Shown here: piece by piece, positions 1 through 11,700 of the stretch
Position numbering within the stretch: position 1 is the stretch's first letter
Layout of the letters: each line of letters starts with the position of its first letter
NCBI GenBank assembly: GCA_019055375.1
Contig: JAHQIW010003910.1
Coordinates: 1-64,000 of the forward strand
DNA length: 64,000 nucleotides
Direction: 5' to 3'
Source: Parelaphostrongylus tenuis
Lineage: Eukaryota > Nematoda > Chromadorea > Rhabditida > Metastrongylidae
Notes under the pieces: generated by a model
Seen by the model: the letters and a program-made list of their open reading frames with translations, nothing else
What the model was told of the DNA's origin: nothing
Databases searched by the model: none
Translations under genes and position numbers: made by a program

Positions 1-40
1 TCTCTTTCAGTTTATATGACGGTAAAGGTGTTTTGAAGGG
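1..40 (-). mobile_element. RTE retrotransposon scrap at window edge
   Basis: The first 40 bases closely resemble the stretch near 54,625-54,660 of the minus-strand RTE copy, which lies between its endonuclease and reverse transcriptase. The element probably continues to the left of the window. The next roughly 180 bases show nothing I recognise. Confidence 0.4.
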
Positions 41-290
41 CCTGCACGCGCAGCCGTAGCCCAGAGATATATGCCTTTAAATGAGCACTAACACTGGATG
101 TAAAGCCCCTGTTCAGCAAATGAGATCGGTTTCTCCTTTGTCGCCGTCTATCACATAAGTACCGACGGTTGTTTAGCGCATGGCATCGTCATCTTTTCGA
201 AAAGCTCCAGTAAAACGGAGACGGCATTCAACAAACTCAGTGAAGTGTTTCCATGAACTCAATGATGTAGAGTGGTGTGCAAAAACGTTT

Positions 291-362
291 GCGTCAGCCG
301 GGATTTGAACGAAGATCTTACGCTTTCCGGGAGCATGTGATAAACCGTTGCACCACTGACGC
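291..362 (-). pseudogene. 72-nt tRNA-like cloverleaf (left arm)
   Basis: Read on the minus strand, the first seven and last seven bases (GCGTCAG / CTGACGC) pair perfectly. A D-arm with GGTTTA and a T-loop TTCAAAT follow in order, and the length is 72 nt. The anticodon-loop position reads CCGGAAA, so the triplet would be GGA, but the universal U33 is a C. A run of five T follows the 3' end. The T-stem and one D-stem pair are mismatched, so a functional tRNA is unlikely. Confidence 0.5.
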
Positions 363-528
363 TCTCTTTGCACTCCACTCTTTCTACGCTACAACGCGTT
401 ATCTGTCATAGATATCATCTGTCAGCAAAAGCTAGTTTAATGTCAATAATCACTGCCCGACCACGCTTAGACGGTTGGCTGTTGACAGGTAACGCGTTAG
501 AGCGCAGAAAGAGTGGAGCGCAATACGA

Positions 529-600
529 GCGTCTGTGGTGCAACGGTTTAGCATATGCTTCAGGAAAGAGTAAGATCTGGGTTCAAATCCATGCTGACAC
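529..600 (+). pseudogene. 72-nt tRNA-like cloverleaf (right arm)
   Basis: This is the inverted partner of the module at 291-362, also exactly 72 nt. The anticodon stem TGCTT/GAGTA pairs and encloses the loop CAGGAAA, again GGA without U33. Acceptor pairing has decayed (GCGTCTG against CTGACAC), as has the T-stem. A T5 run follows at 606-610, where a pol III terminator would sit. Confidence 0.5.
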
Positions 601-814
601 AAACGTTTTTGCACACCGCTCTACATCATTGGGTATGTGGAAACAACATAACACCGCTATAGGCGCTTAAATAAAATGATTTCAATGAAGTGTATAAATA
701 GATTTGGCTATGCGTAAACAAGACGCAAACTCACTTGGTGAAGAAGAAATGGCGCGAAGGTGAACAAATTGGACTGTATGGATTACAGCGATCACCTCGT
801 GTGTGCACCTTAGA

Positions 815-1195
815 CGTTTAATGAACATGGAGTACAACAACTAAAAAGAACTGAACAGGAAATATTGAGCAGTGTGGACCGCATTTGCAACCTTAAAAAA
901 ATTATCGACCAAGTTGCGGATACCAAACTTCGCGCTCACCTTTTCAGTTCAACAGTCCTCTCAGCGCTCTGTTATGCAGCAGAGACGTGGGCTGATACTG
1001 AAACTGCATCAAGAAATCTGCCCACCACTCACAGGATGCTTGCACGATCTTTTCTAAAATTTAGGCAATGCACGCAACGTCTCGCCGGCTCACATAGATC
1101 AGATCTTCAAAGTCAATCATCCCTCGTGATTCAGAAATATTTACATCATTAGCGAAACAATGATGACCAGTCACATGATAAGAAGATCGGCTATC
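815..1195 (+). mobile_element. RTE-clade retrotransposon, C-terminal fragment
   Basis: Conceptual translation gives the hallmark post-RT region of nematode RTE proteins, including TKLRAHLFSSTVLSALCYAA followed by ETW. Upstream text resembles the usual KELNR...AVWTAF stretch and downstream text resembles SRDSE...SLAKQ, but several frame changes and stops are needed to follow it. The wording differs from the RTE copies at 42-46 and 53-56 kb, so this is a separate RTE lineage. Only about 130 codons remain. Confidence 0.75.
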
Positions 1196-1765
1196 ACATA
1201 CTTCAAATGAATGTAAGTGTCATCTTGAAAGATCACTAAAACGATAAGCGGACGACTTTGTGAGTGACGTCAGCTATTTGCATCCACAAATGACAATGAG
1301 TTTGAACTAACGGATTGGCCCTAGTCTACATCGACATGTTAGAAATAGACCACCACCGTCAACGACAATTACGTTAGAGCGAAAAGTTTTTGAACTATGC
1401 TGGGACTCGCACGAGCCATAAAGATTGGCCCTTCAAGTATTCATAGAAATATCCATACAGGGATCTCTCTGGGATCATTTTGTTCAGTAGGTGCACTCAC
1501 AGACTGAAATGCTGCCTCATTTGTTATCAGGATGGACTGTTCTTGATAAAGAAGCATTTCGCCTGTCCTGATTTGCACCAAACATCTTAAACGACGAATT
1601 TGTCATAAGGGAATGAGCACACAATAAACTGAAAATGTATTGCGTCCTAAACATTTGATAAAGCAGAGTTGAGTCAAATTGCAACGAAAAACTTCAAAAG
1701 TTGTCAGAAAAATTTACCAAGACTTGCTGAAAATGGGAGCTATTGAACCAATGGACTTTGAGCAT
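1196..1765. other. No gene recognised
   Basis: AT-rich sequence with no convincing exon, RNA gene or repeat that I could tie to another part of the window. Confidence 0.4.
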
Positions 1766-2187
1766 TTAGAATAGGAGTGATGACGGATACACAAAAATCA
1801 TGTGTGCTTGGTGTGTACATACGGCGTCGTACCTTCGAAACCTAGTAGAAACATTCATCATCGCCCACGAAGCCGTTGTTGAATCGATGTCGGGTAACCA
1901 TCCTACGCTGAAGGCACTGTCCATGCGAGAAGAGCATCGGTGCTCCAAAGGATTTGCATATGCCTGAAAGAAATGGATCGCCGTTGACCACGACTCGACA
2001 CACCGCATTTCGCGAGTGCCACATTGATGGTAGCTAATCGTTTTCGGTAAGGTAGTCCTGCTGCTCTCGGTGATACAGCTGCCAGTGTTACCCATGTGTA
2101 ACCGTTTTGTGCTTGTTTCGGCGTGTTTCCGATGACTGACGACGACTCATCGCGGCGGTGAACCGACGACATATTGAGTTGTCTCAT
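1766..2187 (-). other. GC-richer block with overlapping minus-strand ORFs, unidentified
   Basis: Two overlapping minus-strand frames of 94 and 109 codons occupy a block clearly richer in G+C than its surroundings. The 94-codon frame begins MRQLNMSSVHRRDESSSVIG and is basic and serine-rich. No splice pattern, motif or second copy was found. It may be an exon or a decayed mobile-element ORF; I do not recognise it. Confidence 0.25.
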
Positions 2188-4140
2188 ATTTCCTTTTTCA
2201 TTATCCTTTTCGTTTATCTAATATCGCGTCATTACCAGAAGGCTATGGATTGTTGGAGAGGCTTCCAGTAGCTTAGGCAGATACTTCGATGGTGCCTTAG
2301 CATTATCGCTTGCCATCTAATGTAAAGAGTTGTACCTTTCGGTGCGCACCTCATAGATTACCCGACCAGCACACATTTCAAAGCCGATAACAATAACCTG
2401 CTGGTTGTTTTGGCTTTGTAAAGTGGCAGCACATGTTATTTCGAGTGAAGGTCATTTCTTGCTTTACACAGACTGATGAATTCCATATAACTGCACTATG
2501 TTAACCAGCGATACAGTGCGTTAGTGAAATTTACGACTTTCTAATGAATATAGAGTTACGTTGTCTTCTTTTCACTAAGCACTAGCGAACGCCGGAACCA
2601 GGAAAACTAATAACGGGAATATTTTGAAAGAGCCATAAATATTTCCTCTAGCATTTGAAATTATTCTCTTTTAAATGCGAGCTCTTCACATAAATGACGA
2701 CCCTGACCACTATTTCCTACTGCTCACATCAGCGTTGTAAAGCGGTAATAACTTAGCAAATGAGGTTCGCGTAGGTACTTTAATTGCTCATTAAAAAGTC
2801 TTCCCTATTTTCCGCTGTGACACTCGAAATAGATGTATCATACGATACCTTCTGAACATTTCAGATTGGCGGCAGAATTAAAACTCATCAGCCATAAGGT
2901 TGCTTGGAGTGTGTGAATGGTAGACAAGACTCTCATGTCTACTTATTGATTTATTTGTGATGTAATTTTTTGAGGCATGTTAATGTTCATGGTTGCTCGT
3001 TCTTCAAGCCCGTATTTCCTTTTCTTGTGCCCTCGAAATGTTGTTTTCACTATCTTACGTTATTTTATAAAGCTACCATCTCTTATATTGTAAAAGGAAA
3101 CTTGTTAAGCATTTGGTCATAGTGTCTGATGGTATAATTGGTCACCATTGCTGAACTTTCGCCGACATTCACTTTGTGTCAACTTGGCAATTTGAGTGAA
3201 ATTAGGTGATAAAGCCTCAGAAGTTCTTGCAAAAATATGGACGAAAAGGTTGATTAGAGGAAGAAGAAGAATGTGCGTAGCTTTCGCATGATTACGTCCT
3301 TGGCAATTTGCATTCACACTAGATGCGCGTTGTAAGCATGCATCATCGGTTTCTTAAAAACTGCTCATCCCATTTATTGCACTGCGAAAAGAAATGACAG
3401 AAATTAGGCATTTTCTTTGCTCTGAGGCTCTAAGAGAAGTCTTGGTTTCAACGCCTATTTTGCATTAACAAGACTGTACTCACTACAAACGCAAAAAACT
3501 TTGCGCTAGAAAGTGTGCATGAAAGAGCACAGAACTCAAGATACCCCTTTTTGTTTGAGTCATACATGGTAAATTTCGCTATTACGGAACGGACCTCGCA
3601 AACGTCATATGGTCGAAACAGATTATCACTACGGGCAAAATTGTGTAAAAGAGAAACGAATGAGAATTATGTCAAGCATCTCTATTGAAAGTGCAGACGA
3701 GCCATCCAAGTATCCAAGTGATAATAAACTCAATGAGAATGTAACGAAAATGTGAACTAAAACTGTGATTCATTAGGATTGGCCCAGGTCATTTATGCTA
3801 CATAAGATATATAGGGACAAAAATAGTAGTATCTTCCTGCCTTAGCAACGATGAAGTGATTGGCACTTCATGACAGTTCATTGTCACACTCCGTAACATT
3901 TCCACTGAATAGGCGAAATATGAATTCATCGATAAAGGTCAAAATTTCGTGTGTTCGAATGTCAGTCGAAATATTGTTTCTGAAGCATGTTAACTCTTCA
4001 TGTCAGTATACTGGTGGTCTTATTTCGGCTTTTTTTTTGTGTTATTTCAGTAATGTTGTACAACTTTTGCGCAGATCGTTTATTCAAAGATCAACATCTG
4101 ATACATTTAGTACTGGATAAGTGAATGATTGCAAGGACGG
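2188..4140. other. No gene recognised; probable 3' flank of the chromodomain gene at its right end
   Basis: AT-rich, with no supported exon. At about 4,141-4,147 the minus strand carries AATAAA-type sequence that could serve as a poly(A) signal for the gene ending at 4,701, but this is only a positional guess. Confidence 0.3.
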
Positions 4141-4700
4141 TTTATTTTTTCTTACGTATACATTACTATCGATAAGCACAAAAGCTTCATTACGATCAAC
4201 AGTTAGTACTTCCTGGAACAATGAAACGATTGTATTTCTAGAATGCTCGGCGGAGAAATTCGTGAAAGAATCTACATTCTACGAAATATTTCGAGGAATA
4301 AAAACAACAGAACAAGTACATCAGAGTCTTGTGCCTTGAAAATTATTGGGAGACACATATCGTCCTTGTTTCTTTATCATCATGGACCAATTACTAGCAA
4401 TTTTCCCAATAGTTTCGCCAAAAGTTTTGCTCTCGTCTCTAAACCTGAACAGTGTATTTCAATAAAAAAGGCAAGCATGGTGGACAGCCGAAGAATTTGG
4501 AAATCCATTCACAAATGTTGACTAAATACATAATTGAACAGAATACGTAGAACTAGAAATTCTCTATAGCATCCATGCTTGTAAACTGGAGTGAGCAGTT
4601 GAAAAACACCATTGAATAACTTGAGGAAACCTGACCGGACATTGCACTTCTGTCGAAATAGCCAGCGATATGTAGATGAAATAACTAGAAGCACACAAGA

Positions 4701-7700
4701 TCATTGACAAGAGTTTTCTCTCAACTGAAAAAGACCATTAAATGGTAAAATAAACAGCGAATTCGAATCAAATTGACGTACAGAACATTTATCCATTTCC
4801 ACAATCAAAGTCTTAGACCACATATTCCCCTCACATTTCTTTATGAGCTCGGTTATGTGCTCGTCAAGCTCTCTGGATAATTTGCGCTGAGATCTGAAAA
4901 AAGCACGAAAAAGAGGTTGCCAAAGTCTTTTAGAAGGATATATTTCTGCAAACTGAAAACTTCCAACCGTTCAAAGATGAAATTTAAGAAGGAAAAGAAG
5001 CGAACTAAATGCTTGAAGCATTAGGATCCGCACAGTGAGAAAGGAAACACTGTCGAGACCAATCAACAAAGTGTCAAAAAGGGTGAAGTGATTAAAAATG
5101 ATTAAAACTTCGAGGACCATGTGGGACGTTTCGTCCCACATCGCGTGACGCCAAATCTCCTCAGTTACTGTAATGGCGACACCGCGCCCCGTGAGAAAGG
5201 CGAAGAATCTCGTAAAAAGACGGACTACAGACAGCATGATGGATGCGGGGAGACGAGCCCAGGTGGTTCTGAGAGAGAATTTTCATCATAAAATGATGGA
5301 ATTTCAATGAAAAAGTTCTACAGAGATAATCTCAGTAAGCAGAACATTTATGTCTACCATACCATAATTCATCTACATTTCTTATGTTTCAACGACAAAA
5401 CTACATCGTCAAATGATAACCATAACGATAATGACTGTGACAATGGTTATGATTATGCTTTCGATATTGTTAATGATTACGAAAGTGATAATATTTGCCA
5501 CTGTTTTGAGCTGTTTGTGAGGTCGCCTAAGGGCACTTACACAGTCCTAGACATTGCAGTGATCAACAGTCGAGCTTTTAGCTGGTAAAATGAATTATGC
5601 TTTCATTCGATAAGTATTGTGATAGTATTAATGACAGTGATTATGATAATGATAGTGAAAGTTATAATGATAATTATGGTGATAACGATAGTGATTGTGA
5701 TAATGCGTCGTTTTTGCTTTTACTGTTCGCACCTAACAAACGTCTTAATTAGTTCAGAGCACTCCTGAAGGGAAGACGAGTAAAATTACTGAGCACTGAT
5801 AAAACGAGTTATTTTTTCTAAATAACGGGAAAATAATATACAATATAATGATACCATAAGTAGGCACAATTACGCGGAAGGTTTTCCCAAAAATGCAAAA
5901 ATTCTTACCATGTTCTCCACGTCGACAAAATTTTCGAGATCATGTGATATTGGATATCCAACCCATTTGACGTGTTATACGAAGGAACCATCGTCGCTTG
6001 TCTTGTGAAAGTAAACACAAATATATAAAATATGGAACAGTGATTACTGCTTGAAAATGAGGCTCACCTTATAGTCGATACCTACCACCCAATGCCCAGT
6101 TCTCAGACTCTAATAAGAGGGGCGTCGAAAAATGTCTGCTGATGTGCCTTCAGTACTCTTTGGTCAAAAGTCTCACATGACGTAGTTTCTGTAAAACTGA
6201 TGAAATGTTTTTCCAACTCACTGATCAGTAAATACCCTTGATGAGGTAGGCAATGTAGAGCGTTACTGATCAGCAACTATCTCGTGCAGACAGTTTTGTG
6301 GAGATTAAGAAGCACAAAAAACAGTTTTTGCTCTGAAGAGTGGCGCACTGAGCTCTGTTCGCTAAGGGAATTGCTTAACATCGTATCGTACTTTTCCGGA
6401 TAAAAGGTCGGCGTTTGACATGCAGAGAATTTTGTTCGATAACCGGTCTCGCTGATCGGTTCTTGCTCATGTCTTTCTCTATAATTTTCAGCATTCTATC
6501 ATACACAGTGGCGTTTCTGACCATTGATTGTTATTAAAGACCGACTTTGAACTTGCTCACTTATTAACATAACAAGAGTGGATTCTTTCTAAGTGCACGC
6601 GCTTATAAAATCTTCTCATGAGTTTTGGTGTTAGAGCAATAAACACCAAATTCAATACTATTTATGGATTGCTGGTTTCCATTCCATAGCTCGAATCTGG
6701 GCAATTTTTAAATTGAAGCTGTTTTTAGAAAAGTCTCCATTAAGTGCTGTTAGAGCAAAAAAAAAATCACATTTCGCACTAGAAGTAATCACCTCGTTGG
6801 TTGAAGCTTGCGGCGTTTATTCGATATTGTGAAAATCAGAAAAATTTCGCATCTGTAGGAAGATAGAACAAATCTTCTTCAGTAGTTTTCGTACAAAAAC
6901 CTAAAAATTTTTCAGAAAAAGGTGAGAAAGTTCCAATTAAGTCAACAGAATTTTCAAAAACTGGGCTATCAAGTAACTACCAGCAATCCATGTCTAATAT
7001 TATATTTGATGTTCATTTCCCTCACACCAAATTTTATGAGAAGACCTAATATAAGGGAGAGACTGATACTAATTCGAAGATGCCTTTCGAGAAATTGCAA
7101 TAGACGATACCAGCTTTGAAAGGTATTTTTATTGAAAGAAAATAAGCAAAATAAAACAACTTACGATCCGATCATGAATCCTCTCTACCTCGTGCAGGCC
7201 TCTGCAAAAGCAATACAATTTGAGAAGTGTAAAAAAAAATCAGGGTAAGAATTTGCTACTTACTCAACCCAATCATCTGGCGAACTGTTCCCCTCCATGG
7301 CTAATGCTTGAAGACGATTGATAAACAGAGTGTACTCTAAATTCATATCAAATGCAAAGTGATCGTCCGAAACTTCAATACAAACAGGCGATAGGCAAGA
7401 TAGAATCACAATGATGTAACGTTCACCTATACTCAACTCCATTGCGACCTATGAGTGAAAACAGACGTGAAGCTACGCTACTTTCATCATTTCGTAGTTT
7501 AAAATATAGCCGAGATTTGCGAGGCTGATGGGAAGTTGCGGTCCTGGGAATCACATTTTGTGCAAATTTCCCGAAATGTCAAACAAAGCCTTTCATACAA
7601 TTCAACCACCCTTTGATCTCCTCATAGATCACTATCCAACAAACTCATAGTCGACATGAAATCAAGTACCATTCTGTGTGGGCGCCGCAAAAATTGACGT

Positions 7701-8122
7701 CCACAACATCAAAGGACTGACATTGATAGAAACTCAGTTCAAATGCAATAAATTGCACAACGTTTGAAATAAGTTAGAGGATAATCTCAGAAGAATGACC
7801 TGTAATGAAAATACTGGCATACCCTTTTATCACAGCATAGTGTCCTGTGATCCAAGGTGATCTGTCAGAGCGGCACCCCGACACACTGCAACAGTAATGC
7901 AGTGCCTCTTCGAAAGGTACGGCAGCCTGTAACAATTTGAAAACACTGAGTAATATTGCATCATTCAAAACGCTAACAGAACCTGCCGCACTGTAATACC
8001 ACTTGCTCCCTTTCGCAAATCTAGCAAATTGTCCGCGCATGATTCTAAAAACTCGATTCCCTTCCTCCAATATTGATTGATTGAAAACTTTACCGAGTAA
8101 TACATCACAAACACGCTACCGT
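4701..8122 (-). CDS. Putative multi-chromodomain protein gene with one in-frame stop (possible pseudogene)
   Basis: The gene is assembled from splice sites on the minus strand. Exons: 8122-7983, 7926-?, 7448-7264, 7201-7165, 6109-6068, 6001-5909, 5764-5733 and 4893-4701. Phases agree at every junction from 7264 onwards. The last chromodomain spans three exons: WVVGIDYK, then TSDDGSFV and HVKWVGYPISHDLENFVDV, then ECSELIKTF. This gives the family's beta strands, the VKWxGYP core and the C-terminal helix (CxELIxxF). Exon 8122-7983 holds a second, partial chromodomain-like text (YWRKGIEFLESCADNLLDL), and exon 7448-7264 perhaps a third (SSPDDWVEGLHEVER with the next exon). The final exon is charged (SQRKLSRELDEHITELIKKC) and may contain a 57-bp intron. 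Chromodomains bind methylated histone tails, so a nuclear chromatin role is expected. Codon 5977-5975 is TAA where an aromatic residue is expected before HVKW. The 5' end and the 7926 to 7448 junction are unresolved, and two adjacent genes are possible. Confidence 0.65.
5430..5715. repeat. GATAAT/GATAGTG-type simple repeat
   Basis: Irregular runs built on GATAATGATAGTGATTATGA occupy two blocks, about 5,410-5,500 and 5,600-5,705, within the last long intron of the chromodomain gene. The short Asp/Asn-rich frame they create is not evidence of a gene. Confidence 0.6.
6560..7130. repeat. Foldback-family fragment inside an intron
   Basis: This matches parts of the long foldback copies at 13.8 and 35.4 kb: the GCTAGAGCAATAAAC-type line near 6,632, the AAGTAATCACCTCGTTGGTT line near 6,783, and the ACTACCAGCAATCCATG line near 6,977. 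The sub-repeat core faces one way near 6,680 and the other way near 6,960. The fragment lies between chromodomain exons 7201-7165 and 6109-6068. Confidence 0.55.
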
Positions 8123-8207
8123 CTAAATTTAGGAAAAAAAAGGCAAAGATTACGGGGTTGATCACTTTTTCAGGAATGTGCAATGCAATCGGTTTTCTTA
8201 AAATTGT

Positions 8208-8262
8208 TAGAGGTGATTGAATGCATATCAGGTCTTCACGAGATGTGGCAGACTACCAATAT
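8208..8262 (-). repeat. SINE 3' fragment
   Basis: GAGGTGATTGAATGCATATC matches the tail of the tRNA-derived SINE as seen at 30,040. Only the 3' part remains. Confidence 0.4.
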
Positions 8263-8512
8263 GTAAGTGCCAGTGAAAACAGAAGCCTACAAATCTTTTC
8301 CTTATGTTCGATAGTGAGTTAAAAGCGGTACTTATTTGTATGTTTTATAGTCACCAAGTACTTTATATGATGCTTTTTCAGGACTTTGAAAATAACGACT
8401 TTTCTACCTGAAAATGCCATTTGAGTAGAATTTACTTTGCATCAACCATAGGTGATTGAAATGGCTTCATTTTGGTGCCGCCTAATCGTTTATTCTTTGA
8501 AAACCTTTTGGT

Positions 8513-8640
8513 GCACAACTTACGTATACTTGCCTTAAGATCGAGCTGTCGCTGTAAAAATTAGCTTGCTATTCCTGCGCGAATTGCCCGTAGGAAGTAT
8601 TACTAATGGAGACGCATAAGATTTGTAGAGCCTAGAGTGA
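8513..8640 (+). repeat. Single arm of a snapback MITE
   Basis: It resembles the left arms at 46,290 and 20,630 over the TATACTTGC..AAG..GAGCTGT..TTGCTA..TGC..AATGG..CCGTA order of landmarks. No inverted partner is nearby. Confidence 0.5.
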
Positions 8641-9940
8641 TTTCAATGTTAGAGCAAGTATAGCTAAGTTGTGCAACAAAGTGTTCTCAAGTAAATGTGC
8701 AATGGAGCAACATCAAAATCAAGCAATGCCAATTACTTTTGGTTGATAAACCTCCAAAGTAAAGTTCAAGGCTCAAAATCAAGGTAAAAGATAAAGAATG
8801 TGAGAAGAGTCAAGCAGCAGTATGCAAGTTGTGACGTAAATGGACTTATAACTTAAAAAATTGATTACTAGGAACGAATGGTATGATAAAAGAATATATG
8901 ATGAGATACTGCGGAATAGAGACAATAAGGAGAAAAATGGGTGGTTCTAGCGGCTTCATAAGTAATCATGCCTTATCAACAGTTCTGAGAAGAGATGAAG
9001 AACTCCGATGTTTGCGCTGGTATAGCAAAGAATGAATGTGGAATTTGGTGTATTATCGATAAGACCCACTTTAGCTCTTCATTGAGCGACTTCAATGAGA
9101 AGTTCTGATATACCTACCAGTCCGAATTCAACAAGAGCACTTCAACAATTGAAGTGCCGCTGGAATTCTCTGAAAACACTACTAATGTGTTATTGGAATA
9201 GTTACTAGAATACTGAAACTATTTATGGATACTATTACTAAAAACAAGCCTGAAGTTGAAGCCACAGGTAACCTACTTCGGAAAAGCCTAGAATATTTTC
9301 TCGGACATTTCTTTTAGCAAGAAGCGGAAATAGAGAAACACAAAGAATAAGGGATAAAATAAGCTACTCTTCATTGCATATTATCGCCGCAAGCATTTAC
9401 ACTCGTGCTTATCGGGCAAAGCCGCCCGGAGACGCAGCAACTAATTGTGGCCGCTTGTGAGGCAGTCGTTTCATAGGCGAAGTCAGAAGTGTAGCTTCAG
9501 TGGCGGGGCAGCTGCGGATGGGCAGCATGCTGAATTGCTCCGTTCAAGATGACGTTATTACAGCAGCTGAGTGAGATGTGGGAATCGTACGGCGTGTTAC
9601 GTGTGATAGGTTCTATTTGGACATCAGCAAGTACCAACATTAGTCGTTTCGAAGAATGAAAATGTATCAGCGCTCATGTGTCCTTTCACATCGAACGTCG
9701 TCTGTGAAAATATTTGCAGCTTAATGAAAATGATTTTCAAAGAAAGCATTACAGGAAGGGAATTCACCAAATTATTGAGGTCACGAGTGGTTGCCTATAC
9801 CAGTTAAAAAAATATACATATATATATAAATACAAATATATATATATTTGTAGGATGCGTAAAAAGTTGTGTCAGTTTTTAAGATATCCCTAGAGTATAA
9901 AAGTGCGGTACTTTTCGATATCCAGTATTAATTTAAACGC
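8641..9940. other. No gene recognised; GC-rich island and AT microsatellite
   Basis: The sequence is AT-rich, with two exceptions. A GC-rich island at about 9,400-9,600 has a minus-strand 39-codon frame containing TSPMKRLPHKRPQLVAASPG, which might be an upstream exon of the chromodomain gene but has no proven splice links. A TA-rich microsatellite lies at 9,808-9,850. Confidence 0.35.
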
Positions 9941-9949
9941 TCATGTAAA

Positions 9950-10890
9950 GTTATTTTTTTTGGTGGTTTTCAAAGTCTGAATGAGCATTCGATAATCTAA
10001 GTCTCATATGATTTGGGAAATGCAATTTATTTCCAAAACGGCATTTCTGCTGCTTTGCAATAACAATAGAAATAAAATAATATTTATCATTGAAGCAATT
10101 TTCACTGCACAAAGATTCTCCTTCTAATTTTTACTGATCATTTGATAGCTTAAGCCACGTGGATTCCTATGACGTATCTGATTATTGAAAACGACTTCAT
10201 GATGTGCTGTAACAATAAGAAGAGAACCAAGCCTCCCAAATTTGTACAGGAAAAAGCGTGGTGGATTGGGAGCAATGTTGTGAAACGCCTACTCACATAT
10301 CGGCAAAGCGCTGTGGTTTGATGTCAGTGTTGTGCTGGGCGAAACTCAGTATTCTTTTGGTTGGCACAGCGCACTAGAAAACTTTTTCAAAAACCAAATA
10401 CATTAATGGAATTGGCGAGATTCAAGCTGCCGCATAGTCCTTGAAAGTCTGAAGGAAAAACTTTATTCAGCGAGAAATGTTCGGATAAGAAACCTAATTT
10501 TCATTTTTGCTGTTACAGCGTAATAAAAGAGCTGTTTTAAAAATAAAATACATCAATGGATTTTTTGAGATATGAGCTAAGAGATTTCTGTTGAAATCTG
10601 GAAGAAAGTAGCAGAAGCATTTTTCTCAAAGCACGCGGATTACGGAAATGAAAAGTCCTCTCTGAAAATCAAATGCATCGTCGAAATTCACAAGATCTAA
10701 GCTATCGATTAGTTCTAAAGCGCTAATGGACAAACTTTGAAGAGGGAGAAATGTTTGAGTGAGGAGCACATTTTCATTTTTCTTACTATGGGGCAGTAGA
10801 AAAACCCTTTTAACAATAAAATACTTTTCAAACTTTTTGAGATCAAAACTACCGAGTTGTTTATACATCAAAAGCCACCGAAAAAACTAT
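9950..10890. repeat. Foldback-family copy, partial
   Basis: Sub-repeat cores read on the minus strand near 9,985 and 10,140 and on the plus strand near 10,415, 10,565, 10,695 and 10,845. Between them lies a centre related to the middle of the long copies (ATATCGGCAAAGCGCTGTGG at about 10,296). This gives the same inside-out layout as the copies at 13.8 and 35.4 kb. Confidence 0.6.
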
Positions 10891-10959
10891 CCCACCAGAG
10901 CTAGAAATGGGGCGGGATAACGTGAATGACCCAAAAATACTGTATTAACAAACAAATTC

Positions 10960-11700
10960 ATGCAATTAAGCGATTAATTACGTCTAGTAGATCAACAATA
11001 GTATGCCTAACAAAAAATCTTATAATAATTTTTAAAACTGCCTCCCTTGCCCTTTACACATTTACGAACTCGCTTGCCAAATTTTTTTTACAATGTTCGC
11101 ACACGTTTCCGACGTAATTTCGTCCCAAGAGCTTGTCAAACCCGTTCAAGGCGCGTGTAGGTTAATGTGTCGAGTAACCCAGACTTTGCCCTCCAATGTA
11201 GACTACACGGTATAATCACTAAGCTGAAGTCTGACGAGTCCGGCGGCCAAATGTCCTTGCCCTAAGAGCATACGAACTGCTCTTGACAGATGGTAGTCGT
11301 TGAACGGGTCAAATGTGTAACAGCTCAGTCCTGTTGAAGCGTAAATCCGTTGACTCCAAATTGTTGAGTAACCCAAAACTTCAGCACGTGTCGTGAAACT
11401 CGCTGGTGATAGCTGCCAGCATTGATTTCGACGTTGCCGTTGATGAAGACCAATGGCATCCTTCCGGTGTCGCAACTGCCGACCCAGACCATCACAGAGG
11501 CCGCAAAGTGACTACTACAATGGTTTTTGTTATTGCGGAAATCTGTTGATCATTCTTGTGAAGTTAACGTCAATTTGGCGATTGTGGATAGTTCGGTATT
11601 ATGAATTTCTCCTCATTCGTAAGGCGCACCTTCGACAAACGAGCTCCACCTATCAAACGAGTAATTTGGAGAGCCTTTGAAAGCTGTTCTTGTTCCACCA
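10960..11700 (-). mobile_element. Tc1-like transposase relic, copy 1
   Basis: The minus-strand translation, followed across frameshifts, contains FAASVMVWVGSCDTGRMPLV, then LQQD, then WPPDSSDFS. This is the catalytic-core order of Tc1/mariner superfamily transposases (VMVWxGI; second Asp in QQDxAPxH; third catalytic segment after PPxSPDxxPLD). The C-terminal text WDEITSETCANIV follows. Stops and frameshifts are numerous. Related relics are at 22.7 and 48 kb. Confidence 0.75.

Larger units (their letters stand above)
225..645. repeat. Palindromic element with a tRNA-like module in each arm
   Basis: The left arm (about 225-425) is repeated in inverted orientation in the right arm (about 480-645). 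Landmarks shared in reverse complement are the GTGTGCAAAAACG block, the tRNA-like block, and the AAAGAGTGGAG block at the inner side. The arms are diverged but clearly alignable. The architecture is the same as in the younger palindrome at 58,507-59,029, and a remnant lies at 25,270-25,420. Confidence 0.7.

Noticed and set aside
5307..5588. A 93-codon Asp/Asn-rich plus-strand frame
   Set aside because: Produced by the GATAAT simple repeat in an intron of the opposite-strand gene.
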